NCBI RefSeq assembly: GCF_017876795.1 | Contig: NZ_JAGIOR010000001.1 | Location: forward strand, 2,072,501 to 2,136,500 | Direction of reading: 5' to 3' | DNA: 64,000 nt | Source: Rhizobium leguminosarum | GTDB lineage: Bacteria; Pseudomonadota; Alphaproteobacteria; Rhizobiales; Rhizobiaceae | Shown: piece by piece, positions 34,329-43,581 of the stretch | Layout of the letters: every line of letters starts with the position of its first letter | Position numbering within the stretch: position 1 is the stretch's first letter | Program-made: the position numbers and the translations under genes | The notes under the pieces: generated by a model | The model's database searches: none | Told to the model about the DNA's origin: nothing | Seen by the model: only the letters and a program-made list of their open reading frames with translations

Positions 34329-35087
34329 ATGGTTATCGCAAACGACGACGAACTGGCGAAGCTCAAGGAGATCGGCCGCATCTGCGCCAACGCCATCCAG
34401 GTGATGGCGACGGCGATGGAGCCCGGCATGACGACGCTGGAACTCGACCGGGTCGGCCGCAAGGTGCTCGAGGATGCGGGCGCGCGCTCGGCGCCGGAGT
34501 TCTGCTACCAGTTTCCCGGCGCCACCTGCATCAGCATCAATGAGGAAATCGCCCACGGCATTCCCGGGCCGCGCGTCATCCGCGCCGGCGATCTCATCAA
34601 TATCGACGTCTCGGCCGAGAAGGACGGCTTCTTCGCCGATACTGGTGCCTCCTTCGCGATGCCGCCGGTCAAGCCGAAGATCGAGCGGCTCTGCCGCGAT
34701 GGCAAGCGGGCGCTCTGGGCCGGCCTCAACCAGGTGAAATCGGGCGAGCCGCTCGCAAAGATCGGCACCGCCGTCGGCGCCTTCGCGCAAAAGAACCGCT
34801 ACACGCTGGTCGCCAATCTGGCGAGCCATGGCGTCGGCCGCTCGCTACACGAGGAGCCGGCCGAACTCTCGACCTGGCCGGACCCGTCCGAAAAACGCAT
34901 GATGACGGAAGGTCTCGTCTTCACCGTCGAACCGTTCCTGTCGCTCGGCGCGACATGGGCGGAAGGCGGAGACGATGCGTGGACGCTTTATGCCGATCCA
35001 AAAGCGCCGACCGTGCAATATGAACATACAGTGGTTGCGACACGCAACGGGCCGGTGGTGCTGACCTTGCCGGATGGGCGGGCGTAG
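34329..35087 (+). CDS. map: Type I methionine aminopeptidase (probable second copy)
   Basis: 252 residues. It removes N-terminal methionine from nascent proteins. Metal ligands and catalytic residues are present: HGIPGPRVIRAGDLINIDVS, GFFADTGASF (Asp pair), the SHGVGRSLHEEP His, FTVEPFLSLG (Glu) and VQYEHTVVAT (Glu). Placement away from ribosomal protein genes, next to an LLM oxidoreductase and PadR, suggests an accessory paralogue, with the housekeeping map elsewhere; this is inference. Confidence 0.92.
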   Translation: MVIANDDELAKLKEIGRICANAIQVMATAMEPGMTTLELDRVGRKVLEDAGARSAPEFCYQFPGATCISINEEIAHGIPGPRVIRAGDLINIDVSAEKDGFFADTGASFAMPPVKPKIERLCRDGKRALWAGLNQVKSGEPLAKIGTAVGAFAQKNRYTLVANLASHGVGRSLHEEPAELSTWPDPSEKRMMTEGLVFTVEPFLSLGATWAEGGDDAWTLYADPKAPTVQYEHTVVATRNGPVVLTLPDGRA

Positions 35088-35256
35088 GGCGCAGCTGGCA
35101 TTGCGTTCTCGTCGCTCGACCGGAAAGCTTCTTCCTTCGTGCGGCATCCTCTAACGCCCCTCATGCCGAGGTGCGCAGCCCTAGGGCGGAGCCTCGAAGC
35201 ACGCCGCAACGCTGCTCCTTGCATTCATCGGACGCGCCGAGCGCCCGCCCTCGTCC

Positions 35257-35847
35257 TCAACCGCGCGTTTCCGGCCTGCCGCCCTGCAGGATTTCGGTGG
35301 CGGCGCGTTCCAATATGCCGGCGATGCGGGCGGCTTCGGGTTTCGACCAGGGATAACGCATGCGCAGGGCTGAGCGCAGCAGCATGCGGGCAGCGCGAAT
35401 ATCGCCGCCGTCCTGCATGAAATCGCCGTCATCACCCTCGTCGGCGCCGTGGCGGTCGGTTTCGAAAACACGCTTCACATAGGCCATCTTCTCGCCGATG
35501 CGCTCGAGCTTGGCCAGCGTGTGCAGGATCATATCGCGGTTTTCCTCGACGCGGCGACGGCCGGCCTCGGTGATGCGATAGAGCTTCTTGGTGCCCTCGG
35601 CCTCCACCTCGGCAAGACCTGTTTCCTCGAGATAGGTGAGCGCGGGATAGATGACGCCGGGGCTCGGTACATAGAAGCCGCCGGAGCGCTCTTCGAGCAA
35701 CTTTATCAATTCATAACCGTGGCGCGGTTGCTCGGCGAGCAGCGCCAGGATGACGAGCTGCAGATCGCCGGCGGCAAATTTGCGGCCCATGCGGAAAGCT
35801 TCCCCGAACATGCCGCCTTTAAAACCTCTCATGGCTTTTCCCTTCAT
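35257..35847 (-). CDS. PadR-family transcriptional regulator
   Basis: 196 residues. The PadR winged helix is clear: LQLVILALLAEQPRHGYELIKLLEERSGGFYVPSPGVIYPALTYLEETGLAE, with KLYRITEAGRR. A C-terminal helical dimerisation part and an acidic stretch (DRHGADEGDDGD) follow. It is divergent from an MFS transporter gene; PadR proteins commonly repress adjacent efflux pumps and themselves. Confidence 0.92.
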   Translation of the reverse strand: MKGKAMRGFKGGMFGEAFRMGRKFAAGDLQLVILALLAEQPRHGYELIKLLEERSGGFYVPSPGVIYPALTYLEETGLAEVEAEGTKKLYRITEAGRRRVEENRDMILHTLAKLERIGEKMAYVKRVFETDRHGADEGDDGDFMQDGGDIRAARMLLRSALRMRYPWSKPEAARIAGILERAATEILQGGRPETRG

Positions 35848-35867
35848 CGTTGGATGTATCGTTGGCT

Positions 35868-35881
35868 ATGTCGTAAAACAT
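35868..35881. promoter_or_regulatory. Candidate PadR operator
   Basis: ATGTCGTAAAACAT (ATGT-6 nt-ACAT) lies in the PadR/MFS divergent region, with TATCGT repeated nearby and TATCGTAAGATA at 35882-35893. PadR sites are usually ATGT-8 nt-ACAT, so the spacing is not canonical. Confidence 0.35.
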
Positions 35882-35968
35882 ATATCGTAAGATAGTTACT
35901 TTCAAGGGAAGCGAGGAATTCTTCATGTTTCCGGAAATTGATCGATCGATCAGAATAACTTGATTGTG

Positions 35969-37183
35969 ATGGAGATGCTGCGGCGCGATAAGCGCTGCAT
36001 GCTCGAACGCATCCGCCACTCTCCGCCGAACCTTGTTTCCACCGCCGCTGCCGGCGCCGTCGCCATGGCGGCCGCCATGGGCTTCGGGCGCTTCTCCTAC
36101 ACGCCGATCCTGCCCGGCATGATGAGCGGCGTGCCGCTTTCGGCGGCGGATGCAGGCTTCATCGCGTCGGCAAATTTCGTCGGTTATCTCGTCGGCGCCG
36201 TGCTTGCAGCCTATGGCTGGGCTGCGGGGCGCGAACGGCTGGTGGCGCTTCTGTCGCTGCTGGCGACCGCAGTCTTGCTTGCGGCCATGGCCGCCACCCA
36301 ATCCGTCGCGGTCTTTGCGGTCATCCGGTTCCTCGCCGGCCTTGCCAGCGCCTTTGCGTTGGTCTTCACCTCGTCGATCGTGCTCAGCCACGGGGCTGCG
36401 GCCGGCAACGACCATGTGCAGGCGGCGCATTTCGGCGGGCCGGGAGCGGGGATTGCGCTGTCCTCGGTCATGGTGTTTCTGATCGGCCTTGGTTATCACG
36501 ATGGGCCGGGCGGTTGGCGGGCCGACTGGATCGGCGGCGCGCTCTATTGCGCGGCAAGCCTCGTCGTCGTCTTCCTGTTGCTGCCGTCAGCCCCGGCGCA
36601 ATCGGCGCAATCGGGCAAGGAGCCGGCGCTGGTCTGGAGCCGGCCGATGGTGCTGCTGACGCTGTCCTACGGCCTGTTCGGCTTCGGCTACGTCATCACC
36701 GCAACCTTTCTCGTCACCATCGCGCGGCTGTCTGCAACGGGACCCCTCGTCGAGTTCTTCTGCTGGTTCATCGCCGGGCTGACGTCGGCGGTTGCGCTCT
36801 TCGCCTGGAAGCCGCTGGTGAGGCCGCTAGGGCTTGGCGGCGTTTATGTCAGAGCCCTTGTGGTCGAGGCTGCCGGCGTGCTTGCGACGGTGGCGCTGCC
36901 GCCGTCGGTCGCGCCTCTGATCGGCGGGGCGCTGTTCGGGGCGACGTTCCTGGCGATCACCGCTTACGGGCTGCAGATCGGCCGCAAGCTTGCCCCGGAG
37001 AGCCCGCGGCGGATTCTGGCGATGATGACGGCCGCCTTCGGTGTCGGCCAGATCGTCGGGCCGATCGTTGCCGGCTGGATCGCCGAACGTTCAGGCGGTT
37101 TCACCGTGCCGACGGTGATCGCCGCCGTCGCCCTTGTTGCCTGCGCCGCGCTGGTGATGCCGGTGATCAAGAAAATCGCATAG
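35969..37183 (+). CDS. MFS transporter, YbfB/YjiJ family
   Basis: About 404 residues with 12 hydrophobic segments. The family-typical start of TM1, AAMGFGRFSYTPILPGMM, and TM2 AGFIASANFVGYLVGAVLAAYGW are present, as is SILPHG-like SIVLSHGAAAGNDH. It probably exports small hydrophobic compounds and is likely controlled by the divergent PadR. The start is uncertain: ATG at 35969, 35975 or 35999 are all possible and none has a strong ribosome binding site. Confidence 0.88.
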   Translation: MEMLRRDKRCMLERIRHSPPNLVSTAAAGAVAMAAAMGFGRFSYTPILPGMMSGVPLSAADAGFIASANFVGYLVGAVLAAYGWAAGRERLVALLSLLATAVLLAAMAATQSVAVFAVIRFLAGLASAFALVFTSSIVLSHGAAAGNDHVQAAHFGGPGAGIALSSVMVFLIGLGYHDGPGGWRADWIGGALYCAASLVVVFLLLPSAPAQSAQSGKEPALVWSRPMVLLTLSYGLFGFGYVITATFLVTIARLSATGPLVEFFCWFIAGLTSAVALFAWKPLVRPLGLGGVYVRALVVEAAGVLATVALPPSVAPLIGGALFGATFLAITAYGLQIGRKLAPESPRRILAMMTAAFGVGQIVGPIVAGWIAERSGGFTVPTVIAAVALVACAALVMPVIKKIA

Positions 37184-37217
37184 AGCGGTTCAGCTTTGCA
37201 GAACCGCTCCATTATTT
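37183..37217 (+). terminator. Putative terminator of the MFS gene
   Basis: GAGCGGTTC (37183-37191) and GAACCGCTC (37201-37209) form a perfect 9-bp stem that starts in the stop codon and is followed by CATTATTTTG. The same AGAGCGGTTC-type palindrome is common in rhizobial intergenic regions. Confidence 0.6.
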
Positions 37218-37399
37218 TGTCTCTACGCAATTCCGGACGGAAACCGCTTCGCACTTTTCCTGGAATTGCTCTAACCCGTTACATCTCCGTAACAATGGGC
37301 CGAACCCATTGCTGCTTCCTTCGAACTGCCTTAGTTTCCGGCAAAATCAGTGTTCCATGACACTCCCGAGACTCACAGTTCAGGAAAGCAAAGCTCCCC

Positions 37400-38665
37400 G
37401 TGTTTCATTCCTTTTTTCCGCAGCCAAAGGCGTTCTTTACTTCGCTCGTGGTTTGGACCCTGATTTCCATTGCCGGCTGGTATCTCTTTGCCGCCGGTCT
37501 CGGTGCATCGCTCGGCTATGTGCCGGTTTCCGAGGAACAGCGGCCGATTGACCTCTCGTTCTTCCTGCTGCCCGAAAATATCTGGTTCTACAGCTATTTC
37601 TTCCTTACGGCGGTAATCTTCTGCGGCGCATGGCATCTGAAGGCGCTGCACCACCCTTGGAAGCTGTGGTCGATCTGGGGTTCGGCGCTGATTATTTTCG
37701 TCACCTACTTCGGCGTCCAGATCAGCGTCGTGATCAACAACTGGCGCCGGCCATTTGGCGACCTGCTGCAGAACGCATTGTCGAAGCAGCCAGGCATTTC
37801 CGTCGACAATTTTTATAGCTTGATGTGGGTCTTCTGTCAGATCGCGTTCCTCAGCATGTTCGTGTCGATCATGACCGACTTTTTCACCAGCCACTACATC
37901 TTCCGCTGGCGCACGGCGATGAACAATTTCTACATGTCGAAGTGGGAAAAGCTGCGCCATATCGAAGGCGCCTCACAGCGCGTTCAGGAAGACACGATGC
38001 GCTTTTCGAGCACGCTCGAAGGTCTCGGCATCAGCCTCATCAACTCGGTGATGACGCTCGTGGTATTCCTTCCGATCCTTCTGGCGCTGTCGCATTATGT
38101 GACGGAACTGCCGTTCATTGGACCGGTGGCGAATTCGCTCTTCTGGCTGGCGCTCTTTTGGTCGGCGTTCGGAACGGTTTTGCTGGCGGTCGCGGGTGTC
38201 AAGCTGCCAGGCCTGAACTTCCGCAACCAGCGCGTCGAAGCGGCCTATCGCAAGGAGCTGGTCTATGGCGAGGACCATATGGAACGGGCTCAGCCGCTGG
38301 CCGTCAGGGAGCTCTTCGGCAACGTTCGCCGCAACTATTACCGCATGTATTTCCACTACATGTATTTCAATGTGGCTCGCTATTTCTATATTCAGGCCGA
38401 CGCACTCTTCGTGGTCTTCATGCTGGTGCCGACGATCGTGGCGGGCACTATCACCTACGGTATCTTCCAGCAGATCTCGACCGCCTTCGGACAGGTCAGC
38501 AACTCGTTCCAGTATCTGGTCAACTCCTGGACAACGATCATCGAACTGCTCTCCATCCACAAGCGCCTCAAGGCCTTCGAGGCAGCAATCGACGATGAGC
38601 CGCTGCCGGATATCGACCAGCGCTATTTGGAGCGTGACGCTGGTGTCGTGCATGCCGACGGCTGA
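37400..38665 (+). CDS. bacA: Peptide transporter BacA (SbmA/BacA family)
   Basis: 421 residues, matching rhizobial BacA. An inner-membrane, proton-driven importer of peptides such as NCR and proline-rich antimicrobial peptides; in Sinorhizobium and Rhizobium it is needed for bacteroid survival and affects very-long-chain fatty acids in lipid A. Features: MFHSFFPQPKAFFTS start, VVINNWRRPFGDLLQNAL, FTSHYIFRWRTAMNNFYMSKW, RIEGASQRVQEDTMRF-type segment and QISTAFGQVSNSFQYLVNSW. The GTG at 37400 aligns exactly with the known BacA start. Confidence 0.95.
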   Translation: MFHSFFPQPKAFFTSLVVWTLISIAGWYLFAAGLGASLGYVPVSEEQRPIDLSFFLLPENIWFYSYFFLTAVIFCGAWHLKALHHPWKLWSIWGSALIIFVTYFGVQISVVINNWRRPFGDLLQNALSKQPGISVDNFYSLMWVFCQIAFLSMFVSIMTDFFTSHYIFRWRTAMNNFYMSKWEKLRHIEGASQRVQEDTMRFSSTLEGLGISLINSVMTLVVFLPILLALSHYVTELPFIGPVANSLFWLALFWSAFGTVLLAVAGVKLPGLNFRNQRVEAAYRKELVYGEDHMERAQPLAVRELFGNVRRNYYRMYFHYMYFNVARYFYIQADALFVVFMLVPTIVAGTITYGIFQQISTAFGQVSNSFQYLVNSWTTIIELLSIHKRLKAFEAAIDDEPLPDIDQRYLERDAGVVHADG

Positions 38666-38720
38666 TCGGTAAGGCGTGTTTGGATGGGGAAGGGCAAGTT
38701 GGCATTCAATGCCAGCGTGC

Positions 38721-38885
38721 CGTGCGGCCCCCTCATCCGCCCTACGGGCACCTTTGCCTGGGGCGAGCCGCGGGCCTCGACCCGTCCTTCGAACCCCTAG
38801 GGGAGAAGAGGGAGTCGAGACGCCGCTGCTTGTCTCTTCTCCCCTTGGGGGAGAAGGTGGCGGCAGCCGGATGAGGGGTCGCACG
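38721..38885. repeat. RIME-like palindromic repeat downstream of bacA
   Basis: Long arms CGTGCG..CCCCTCATCCG (38721-38739) and CGGATGAGGGG.CGCACG (38868-38885) enclose CTTCTCCCC/GGGGGAGAAG-type hairpins. The segment GGTGGCGGCAGCCGGATGAGG is the inverted version of sequence in the 26.5-kb repeat, so both belong to the same family. It separates the convergent bacA and deacetylase genes. Confidence 0.8.
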
Positions 38886-38914
38886 GCATCACACCTCATT
38901 CCAATAATAACCTA

Positions 38915-39904
38915 TTATAGGCCTGACGCCTGCTGCAATCTTCCGCGGGCCTCGATCATCGGGATCGCTTCGGAATAGCTGACGCAGGCGACGTCGGTGC
39001 GGTGGCAGACGTCGCCGACCAGGCGGTCGAGGGCGCGCCAGTAGGCGCCGCCGTTCATTTCGACGAAGTGGAAGCCGAGTTGGAGGGGGATGCGGCCGCC
39101 GGCATATTGTTTGTCGAAAGCCTCTTTGAAGGCTGAATAGGCGCGCTCCTCGAAGGCACCGCTGTCCGCCGAGTCTTCTTCACCCTTGGAATGGCGGACG
39201 AAGAGATTGTAGTCCATGCCGATGATCGGCTTTTCGCTCGGGCCTTCGGGGATCAGCGGCAGGCCGAAGCGGATGATGCCGTCTTCTTCGACAGGCAGGG
39301 CCGGACCTTTGGTGACGAGGCTTGCGTCATAGCTGAAACCCGCCTTCTTTTCGGCGGCGATCATGTCGGCGCCCGCCGTTGCGGAAAGATAGGGGGCGCG
39401 AAAACCCTTGATGCCGTGATCGACCAGATCCTGCCAACCGGCCGGCTCCGCAAGGCCGACGCTGGCCCAGGCATTTTTCAGGGTCGCGTGGAAGGTGGCG
39501 TATTCGGCCGACCAGTCGGCCTCGCTCCAGAGACGGCCGTCGAAATGGCCGCAGGCATGGCTCGATATGTCGTGGCCTTCGAGATGAGCGTGCCAGATAT
39601 TGCCGAGCCTTTCGCGGATCTCGTCGTCGCTCTGGGCGAAGCCGACATTGGATTTGCCGCGCTTCTGGTGCGGCGCCTGGTAGGCCTTCTTCGCCGTCTC
39701 GTTCATCAGGAAAGTGCAGGAGAGGAAATAGGTGAAGTGGGCGCCGTTCTTCGCCGCCATCTCGCGGCTCTTCAGCCAGAGCGCATTGTCGTGGGCGCCG
39801 TCGAACGAGATGATGACCAGCTGTTTCGGCCGGTCGGCCGCCTCGGCAATTGCCGGGAGGAGGAACGAGGCAGCCACACAGGCGGAGAGGAGAGGACGAG
39901 ACAT
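38915..39904 (-). CDS. Secreted polysaccharide deacetylase family protein
   Basis: 329 residues. A signal peptide (MSRPLLSACVAASFLLPAIAEA) is followed by a NodB-like deacetylase fold: LVIISFDGAHDNALW (catalytic/metal Asp), GHDISSHACGHFDG (H-x3-H type metal motif) and IKGFRAPYLSATAG. The C-terminal LGFHFVEMNGGAYWRAL supplies a late His. It probably acts on periplasmic or cell-wall polysaccharide. The open frame continues to 40051 on the minus strand, but the signal peptide fixes the start at 39904. Confidence 0.88.
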   Translation of the reverse strand: MSRPLLSACVAASFLLPAIAEAADRPKQLVIISFDGAHDNALWLKSREMAAKNGAHFTYFLSCTFLMNETAKKAYQAPHQKRGKSNVGFAQSDDEIRERLGNIWHAHLEGHDISSHACGHFDGRLWSEADWSAEYATFHATLKNAWASVGLAEPAGWQDLVDHGIKGFRAPYLSATAGADMIAAEKKAGFSYDASLVTKGPALPVEEDGIIRFGLPLIPEGPSEKPIIGMDYNLFVRHSKGEEDSADSGAFEERAYSAFKEAFDKQYAGGRIPLQLGFHFVEMNGGAYWRALDRLVGDVCHRTDVACVSYSEAIPMIEARGRLQQASGL

Positions 39905-40025
39905 GGACACCGCGACAATTTGTTCGCGGTTTCCCTCCGATAGAATTGCGGCGAAGCTGCGGTCTTGCTGGCATTTTTTCACGCCAGCCGGTAAGCCATG
40001 ACAAACGGCACGGAAGGGACCCACC

Positions 40026-40610
40026 ATGGCATTGCTTATCGTCGGCATCATTCTTTTCCTCGGGGTGCATCTGGTGCGGGTGGTCGCCCCCGGTTTCCGC
40101 CGTTCGATGATCGCAAGCCTCGGCGAGAAGAGCTGGCGGGCGGCCTATTCGATCGCGAGTCTCGCCACGCTGATCCTGTTGATCTACGGCTTCGGGCAGG
40201 CGCGTGAAGTAACCGGCATGCTCCACAATCCGCCGGTCTGGATGGCGCATATCACGATCACGCTGATGCTGATCGCAATGATCTGTCTCGTCGCCTCGCT
40301 GCTGCCTGCGGGGCATATCGCGACCAAGACCAAACATCCGATGGTGCTGTCGGTGAAGATCTGGGCTCTGGCGCATCTGCTCGCCAATGGCGAAACGTCG
40401 TCGGTGCTGCTGTTTGCGGCCTTCCTGGCCTGGGGCGTCATCCTGCGCATTTCGCTGAAAAGACGACAGAGGGCGGGTGAGATCGTGCTTCGGCCGTTCG
40501 TCTCGGCCAAATACGATCTCTATGCGGTTATCATCGGCATCGTCGTCTGGGCGCTGATCATCTGGAAGCTGCACGAATGGTTGATTGGCGTTTCGCCACT
40601 CGCCACGTGA
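40026..40610 (+). CDS. NnrU family membrane protein
   Basis: 194 residues with about six membrane helices, beginning MALLIVGIILFLGVHLVRVVAPGFR and including KIWALAHLLANGETSSVLLF, the typical NnrU signature. NnrU proteins were first seen in nitric-oxide and nitrite reductase regions, but there are no nir or nor genes here; distant relatives of isoprenoid enzymes (15-cis-zeta-carotene isomerase) share the fold. Function in this genome is unknown. Confidence 0.9.
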   Translation: MALLIVGIILFLGVHLVRVVAPGFRRSMIASLGEKSWRAAYSIASLATLILLIYGFGQAREVTGMLHNPPVWMAHITITLMLIAMICLVASLLPAGHIATKTKHPMVLSVKIWALAHLLANGETSSVLLFAAFLAWGVILRISLKRRQRAGEIVLRPFVSAKYDLYAVIIGIVVWALIIWKLHEWLIGVSPLAT

Positions 40611-40616
40611 CCGGCG

Positions 40617-40718
40617 CATGCCCCGAAAATCGAATCCGATTTTTGGAAAGGATTGTGCGCGGATTCAAAGTGTTAGAGCGTCCTTGGCACGTCCTGTCGG
40701 ATGCGCGGCGCTCTAATC
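40617..40718. repeat. Rhizobial palindromic repeats before the TPR-der operon
   Basis: Two hairpin units: CGAAAATCGAATCCGATTTTTGG at 40623-40646 (arms AAAATCG/CGATTTT) and TTAGAGCG...CGCTCTAA at 40673-40717 with an inner GCGTCC/GGATGC-like arm. The first, followed by T residues, could terminate the NnrU transcript. Confidence 0.6.
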
Positions 40719-40815
40719 TTTCATATCCCCCTTACAACGGCGGCAAAATGGAGTAGAAGGCCCGACAATGTGCGTTTTGCACAACGTATGGGTATTTCCG
40801 CGGCCGGAGACGAGA

Positions 40816-41499
40816 ATGGCATTCAACGACGACAGCTTCATCCGTGAAGTCAATGAGGAATTGCGCTCCGACCAGATGAAGGGCGTCTGGCGCCGGTTCG
40901 GCCGCTATATCATCGTCGTCGCCATCCTGATCGTCGCAGGCACCGCCGGCAAGGTCCTCTTCGAATATTGGGACGATACCCGCTCCTCGGGCGCCGGCGA
41001 CCAGTTTTTGGCGGCGATGAAGCTTGCCGACGAGAACAAGAATGACGAGGCGCTGGCCGCGCTCGACAAACTCGAAAAGGAAGGCCACGGCGCCTATCCG
41101 GTGCTGGCGCGCATGCGGGCCGCGACTGTCGAGGTCCAAAAGGGCGACACCGCCGCGGCGATCGCTTCCTTCAACGAAATCGGCAAGGACAACGGCGTTC
41201 CGGCCGCCGTGCGCGATGCCGCCAAAATGCGGGCCGGCTGGCTACTGATCGAAAACGGCTCGTACGAACAGGTTTCGGCCGCGATCGAGGAAATGGCCGT
41301 GCCGGGCAACGCCTTCCGCCATTCGGCGCGCGAAGCGCTCGGCCTTGCTTCCTATAAGGCCGGCAACATGTCGCAGGCTCGGCAGTGGTTCCAGTCGATC
41401 GTCGATGATACCGACAGCCCACGCAATGTTACCAATCGCGCCCACATGATGCTTGATCTCATTACCGCATCCGGCAAGGCGCCCGCCGCGCAGGGCTGA
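40816..41499 (+). CDS. TPR membrane protein, YfgM-like, upstream of der
   Basis: 227 residues. A short cytoplasmic start (MAFNDDSFIREVNEELRSDQMKGVWRRFG) is followed by one membrane segment (YIIVVAILIVAGTAGKVLFEY) and a periplasmic region of Ala-rich TPR-like helices. The arrangement matches E. coli YfgM, a SecYEG-associated envelope chaperone encoded close to der. Here it lies 16 bp upstream of der, and bamB is absent between them. Confidence 0.88.
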   Translation: MAFNDDSFIREVNEELRSDQMKGVWRRFGRYIIVVAILIVAGTAGKVLFEYWDDTRSSGAGDQFLAAMKLADENKNDEALAALDKLEKEGHGAYPVLARMRAATVEVQKGDTAAAIASFNEIGKDNGVPAAVRDAAKMRAGWLLIENGSYEQVSAAIEEMAVPGNAFRHSAREALGLASYKAGNMSQARQWFQSIVDDTDSPRNVTNRAHMMLDLITASGKAPAAQG

Positions 41500-41515
41500 G
41501 TTTTAAGGAAAAAGA

Positions 41516-42937
41516 ATGAGTTTCACGGTCGCGATCGTCGGTCGTCCGAATGTCGGCAAGTCGACGCTTTTCAACCGCCTGGTGGGCAAGAAGCTGGCGC
41601 TGGTCGATGACACGCCGGGTGTGACCCGCGACCGCCGTCCGGGCGATGCGCGGCTGATGGGCCTGACTTTTACGATCATCGATACGGCCGGTCTGGAAGA
41701 GGCCGACGAGGAAAGCCTGCAGGGCCGGATGCGCGCCCAGACGGAAGCGGCGATCGACGAGGCCGATCTTTCGCTGTTCGTCGTCGACGCCAAGAACGGG
41801 TTGACGCCTGTCGATACGGCGCTTGCCGAAATGCTGCGGCGGCGCGGCAAGCCGGTGGTGCTGGTCGCCAATAAATCCGAAGCGCGCGGCTCCGACAGCG
41901 GCTTCTACGATGCCTATACGCTCGGGCTTGGCGAACCGACTCCGATTTCGGCCGAACACGGCGAGGGCATGCTCGATCTGCGCGATGCGATCGTCGAGGC
42001 GATCGGCAAGGATCGGGCCTATCCGGCGAAGGAGGATGTCGCTGTCACCAACGTCGACATTCCTCAGTCTGAAGAGGGCAGCGACGAGGACGAAGAGCCC
42101 GCCTATGACGACACCAAGCCGCTGCGCGTGGCGATCGTCGGCCGGCCGAATGCCGGCAAGTCGACGCTGATCAATCGCTTCCTCGGCGAGGACCGGCTTT
42201 TGACCGGGCCGGAGGCAGGCATCACCCGCGATTCCATCTCGGTCGAATGGGACTGGCGCGGCCGCACCATCAAGATGTTCGATACGGCAGGCATGCGCCG
42301 CAAGGCACGGGTGATCGAGAAGCTGGAGAAGCTCTCCGTCGCCGACGCGCTGCGTGCCATCCGTTTTGCCGAGACCGTGGTGATCGTCTTCGATGCGACG
42401 ATCCCCTTCGAAAAGCAGGACTTGCAGATCGTCGACCTGGTGCTGCGCGAGGGCCGCGCGGCCGTTCTCGCTTTCAACAAGTGGGACATGATCGAGGACC
42501 GGCAAGCGGTGCTCGCTGATCTTCGCGAAAAGACCGACCGGCTACTGCCGCAGGCGCGCGGCATCCGCGCCGTGCCGATCTCCGGCCAGACGGGCTGGGG
42601 CCTCGACAAGCTGATGCAGTCGATCATCGACACCGACAGGGTCTGGAACAAGCGCATTTCGACGGCGAAGCTCAATCGCTGGCTGGAGACGCAGCAGATC
42701 CAGCATCCGCCACCGGCCGTTTCCGGCCGCCGCATCAAGTTGAAGTACATGACGCAGGTCAAGGCCCGCCCACCGGCCTTCATGATTTCCTGCACCCGCT
42801 CCGACGCGCTGCCGGAATCCTATACACGTTATCTGATCAACGGACTGCGTGCCGATTTCGACATGCCGAGCGTGCCGATCCGTATTCATTTCCGTTCAGC
42901 TGAAAATCCGTTCGAAGGGAAGAAGAGGCGGACGTAA
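41516..42937 (+). CDS. der: Ribosome-associated GTPase Der (EngA)
   Basis: 473 residues with two GTPase domains, the hallmark of Der. Domain 1: [28 protein letters not shown]. Domain 2: [32 protein letters not shown]-like C-terminal domain ends with [23 protein letters not shown] and [18 protein letters not shown]. Der is essential for 50S subunit maturation. An acidic insertion ([14 protein letters not shown]) links the two G domains. Confidence 0.97.
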   Translation: MSFTVAIVGRPNVGKSTLFNRLVGKKLALVDDTPGVTRDRRPGDARLMGLTFTIIDTAGLEEADEESLQGRMRAQTEAAIDEADLSLFVVDAKNGLTPVDTALAEMLRRRGKPVVLVANKSEARGSDSGFYDAYTLGLGEPTPISAEHGEGMLDLRDAIVEAIGKDRAYPAKEDVAVTNVDIPQSEEGSDEDEEPAYDDTKPLRVAIVGRPNAGKSTLINRFLGEDRLLTGPEAGITRDSISVEWDWRGRTIKMFDTAGMRRKARVIEKLEKLSVADALRAIRFAETVVIVFDATIPFEKQDLQIVDLVLREGRAAVLAFNKWDMIEDRQAVLADLREKTDRLLPQARGIRAVPISGQTGWGLDKLMQSIIDTDRVWNKRISTAKLNRWLETQQIQHPPPAVSGRRIKLKYMTQVKARPPAFMISCTRSDALPESYTRYLINGLRADFDMPSVPIRIHFRSAENPFEGKKRRT

Positions 42938-42984
42938 GGGTTTTTGGGGGCGCTGGTGCCTGGGGCACTGCGTTAGCGTCCCGC

Positions 42985-43428
42985 TTACGCCGCGCTTCTA
43001 TCCAGCGCCTCGCGCAGCGCCACGATCTCGGCCTGCAGGCGGTTGAGATCTGCGATATCGCGACCGCTGGCCTCGGCGATGCAGCCCGGTATGCCAATCG
43101 CTTTTTCTTTCAGCCGCTTGCCTTCTTCGCTGAGGCGGATGACGACGACGCGCTCGTCCTCGCTGCTGCGCTCGCGCCTGATATAGCCGGCGCTTTCCAG
43201 GCGTTTAAGCAGGGGGGTCAGCGTGCTGGATTCCAGGAAGAGCTTTTCGCCGAGGCCGCCGACGGTCTGGCCGTCCTGTCCCCACAGCACGACCATGGCC
43301 AAATATTGCGGATAGGTGAGGCCGAGTGCGTCGAGAAGCGGCTTGTAAACCCGGTTCAGGGCATGGCTTGCCGTATAGACGGCAAAGCAGATGAAATCGT
43401 CGAGCTTCAGCTGATCCTGCATAGTCAT
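42985..43428 (-). CDS. ohrR: MarR-family organic hydroperoxide sensor OhrR
   Basis: 147 residues. The N-terminal reactive cysteine motif LKLDDFICFAVYTASHALNR matches OhrR, and a second Cys lies at about residue 120 (GIPGCIAEASG), as in two-Cys OhrR proteins that form a disulfide on oxidation. The winged helix is LGLTYPQYLAMVVLWGQ to TLTPLLKRLESAGYIRRERSSEDERVV. OhrR normally represses ohr; here the divergent neighbour is an alpha/beta hydrolase gene interrupted by an IS, and no ohr is in the window. Confidence 0.92.
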   Translation of the reverse strand: MTMQDQLKLDDFICFAVYTASHALNRVYKPLLDALGLTYPQYLAMVVLWGQDGQTVGGLGEKLFLESSTLTPLLKRLESAGYIRRERSSEDERVVVIRLSEEGKRLKEKAIGIPGCIAEASGRDIADLNRLQAEIVALREALDRSAA

Positions 43429-43446
43429 CTCCAGAACTGAGCGAAC

Positions 43447-43542
43447 TTATATCGTGCGATAAATAATCGCAAGCGTCTTTTTGGCATGGCAGGTATGATT
43501 AAATTTGAATTGCTCGATAAATAATCGTGCGCGATATAAATT
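43447..43542. promoter_or_regulatory. Two inverted OhrR-like operator copies
   Basis: TTATATCGTGCGATAAATAATCG (43447-43469) is repeated in inverted orientation at about 43514-43542 (CGATAAATAATCGTGCGCGATATAA). Such AT-rich dyads around TATCG...CGATA fit MarR/OhrR binding. One copy lies near each divergent start, suggesting joint control of ohrR and the hydrolase gene. Confidence 0.55.
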
Positions 43543-43581
43543 CCATGTTCACGACGAACATCAAACCGAGAGGACAAGACA

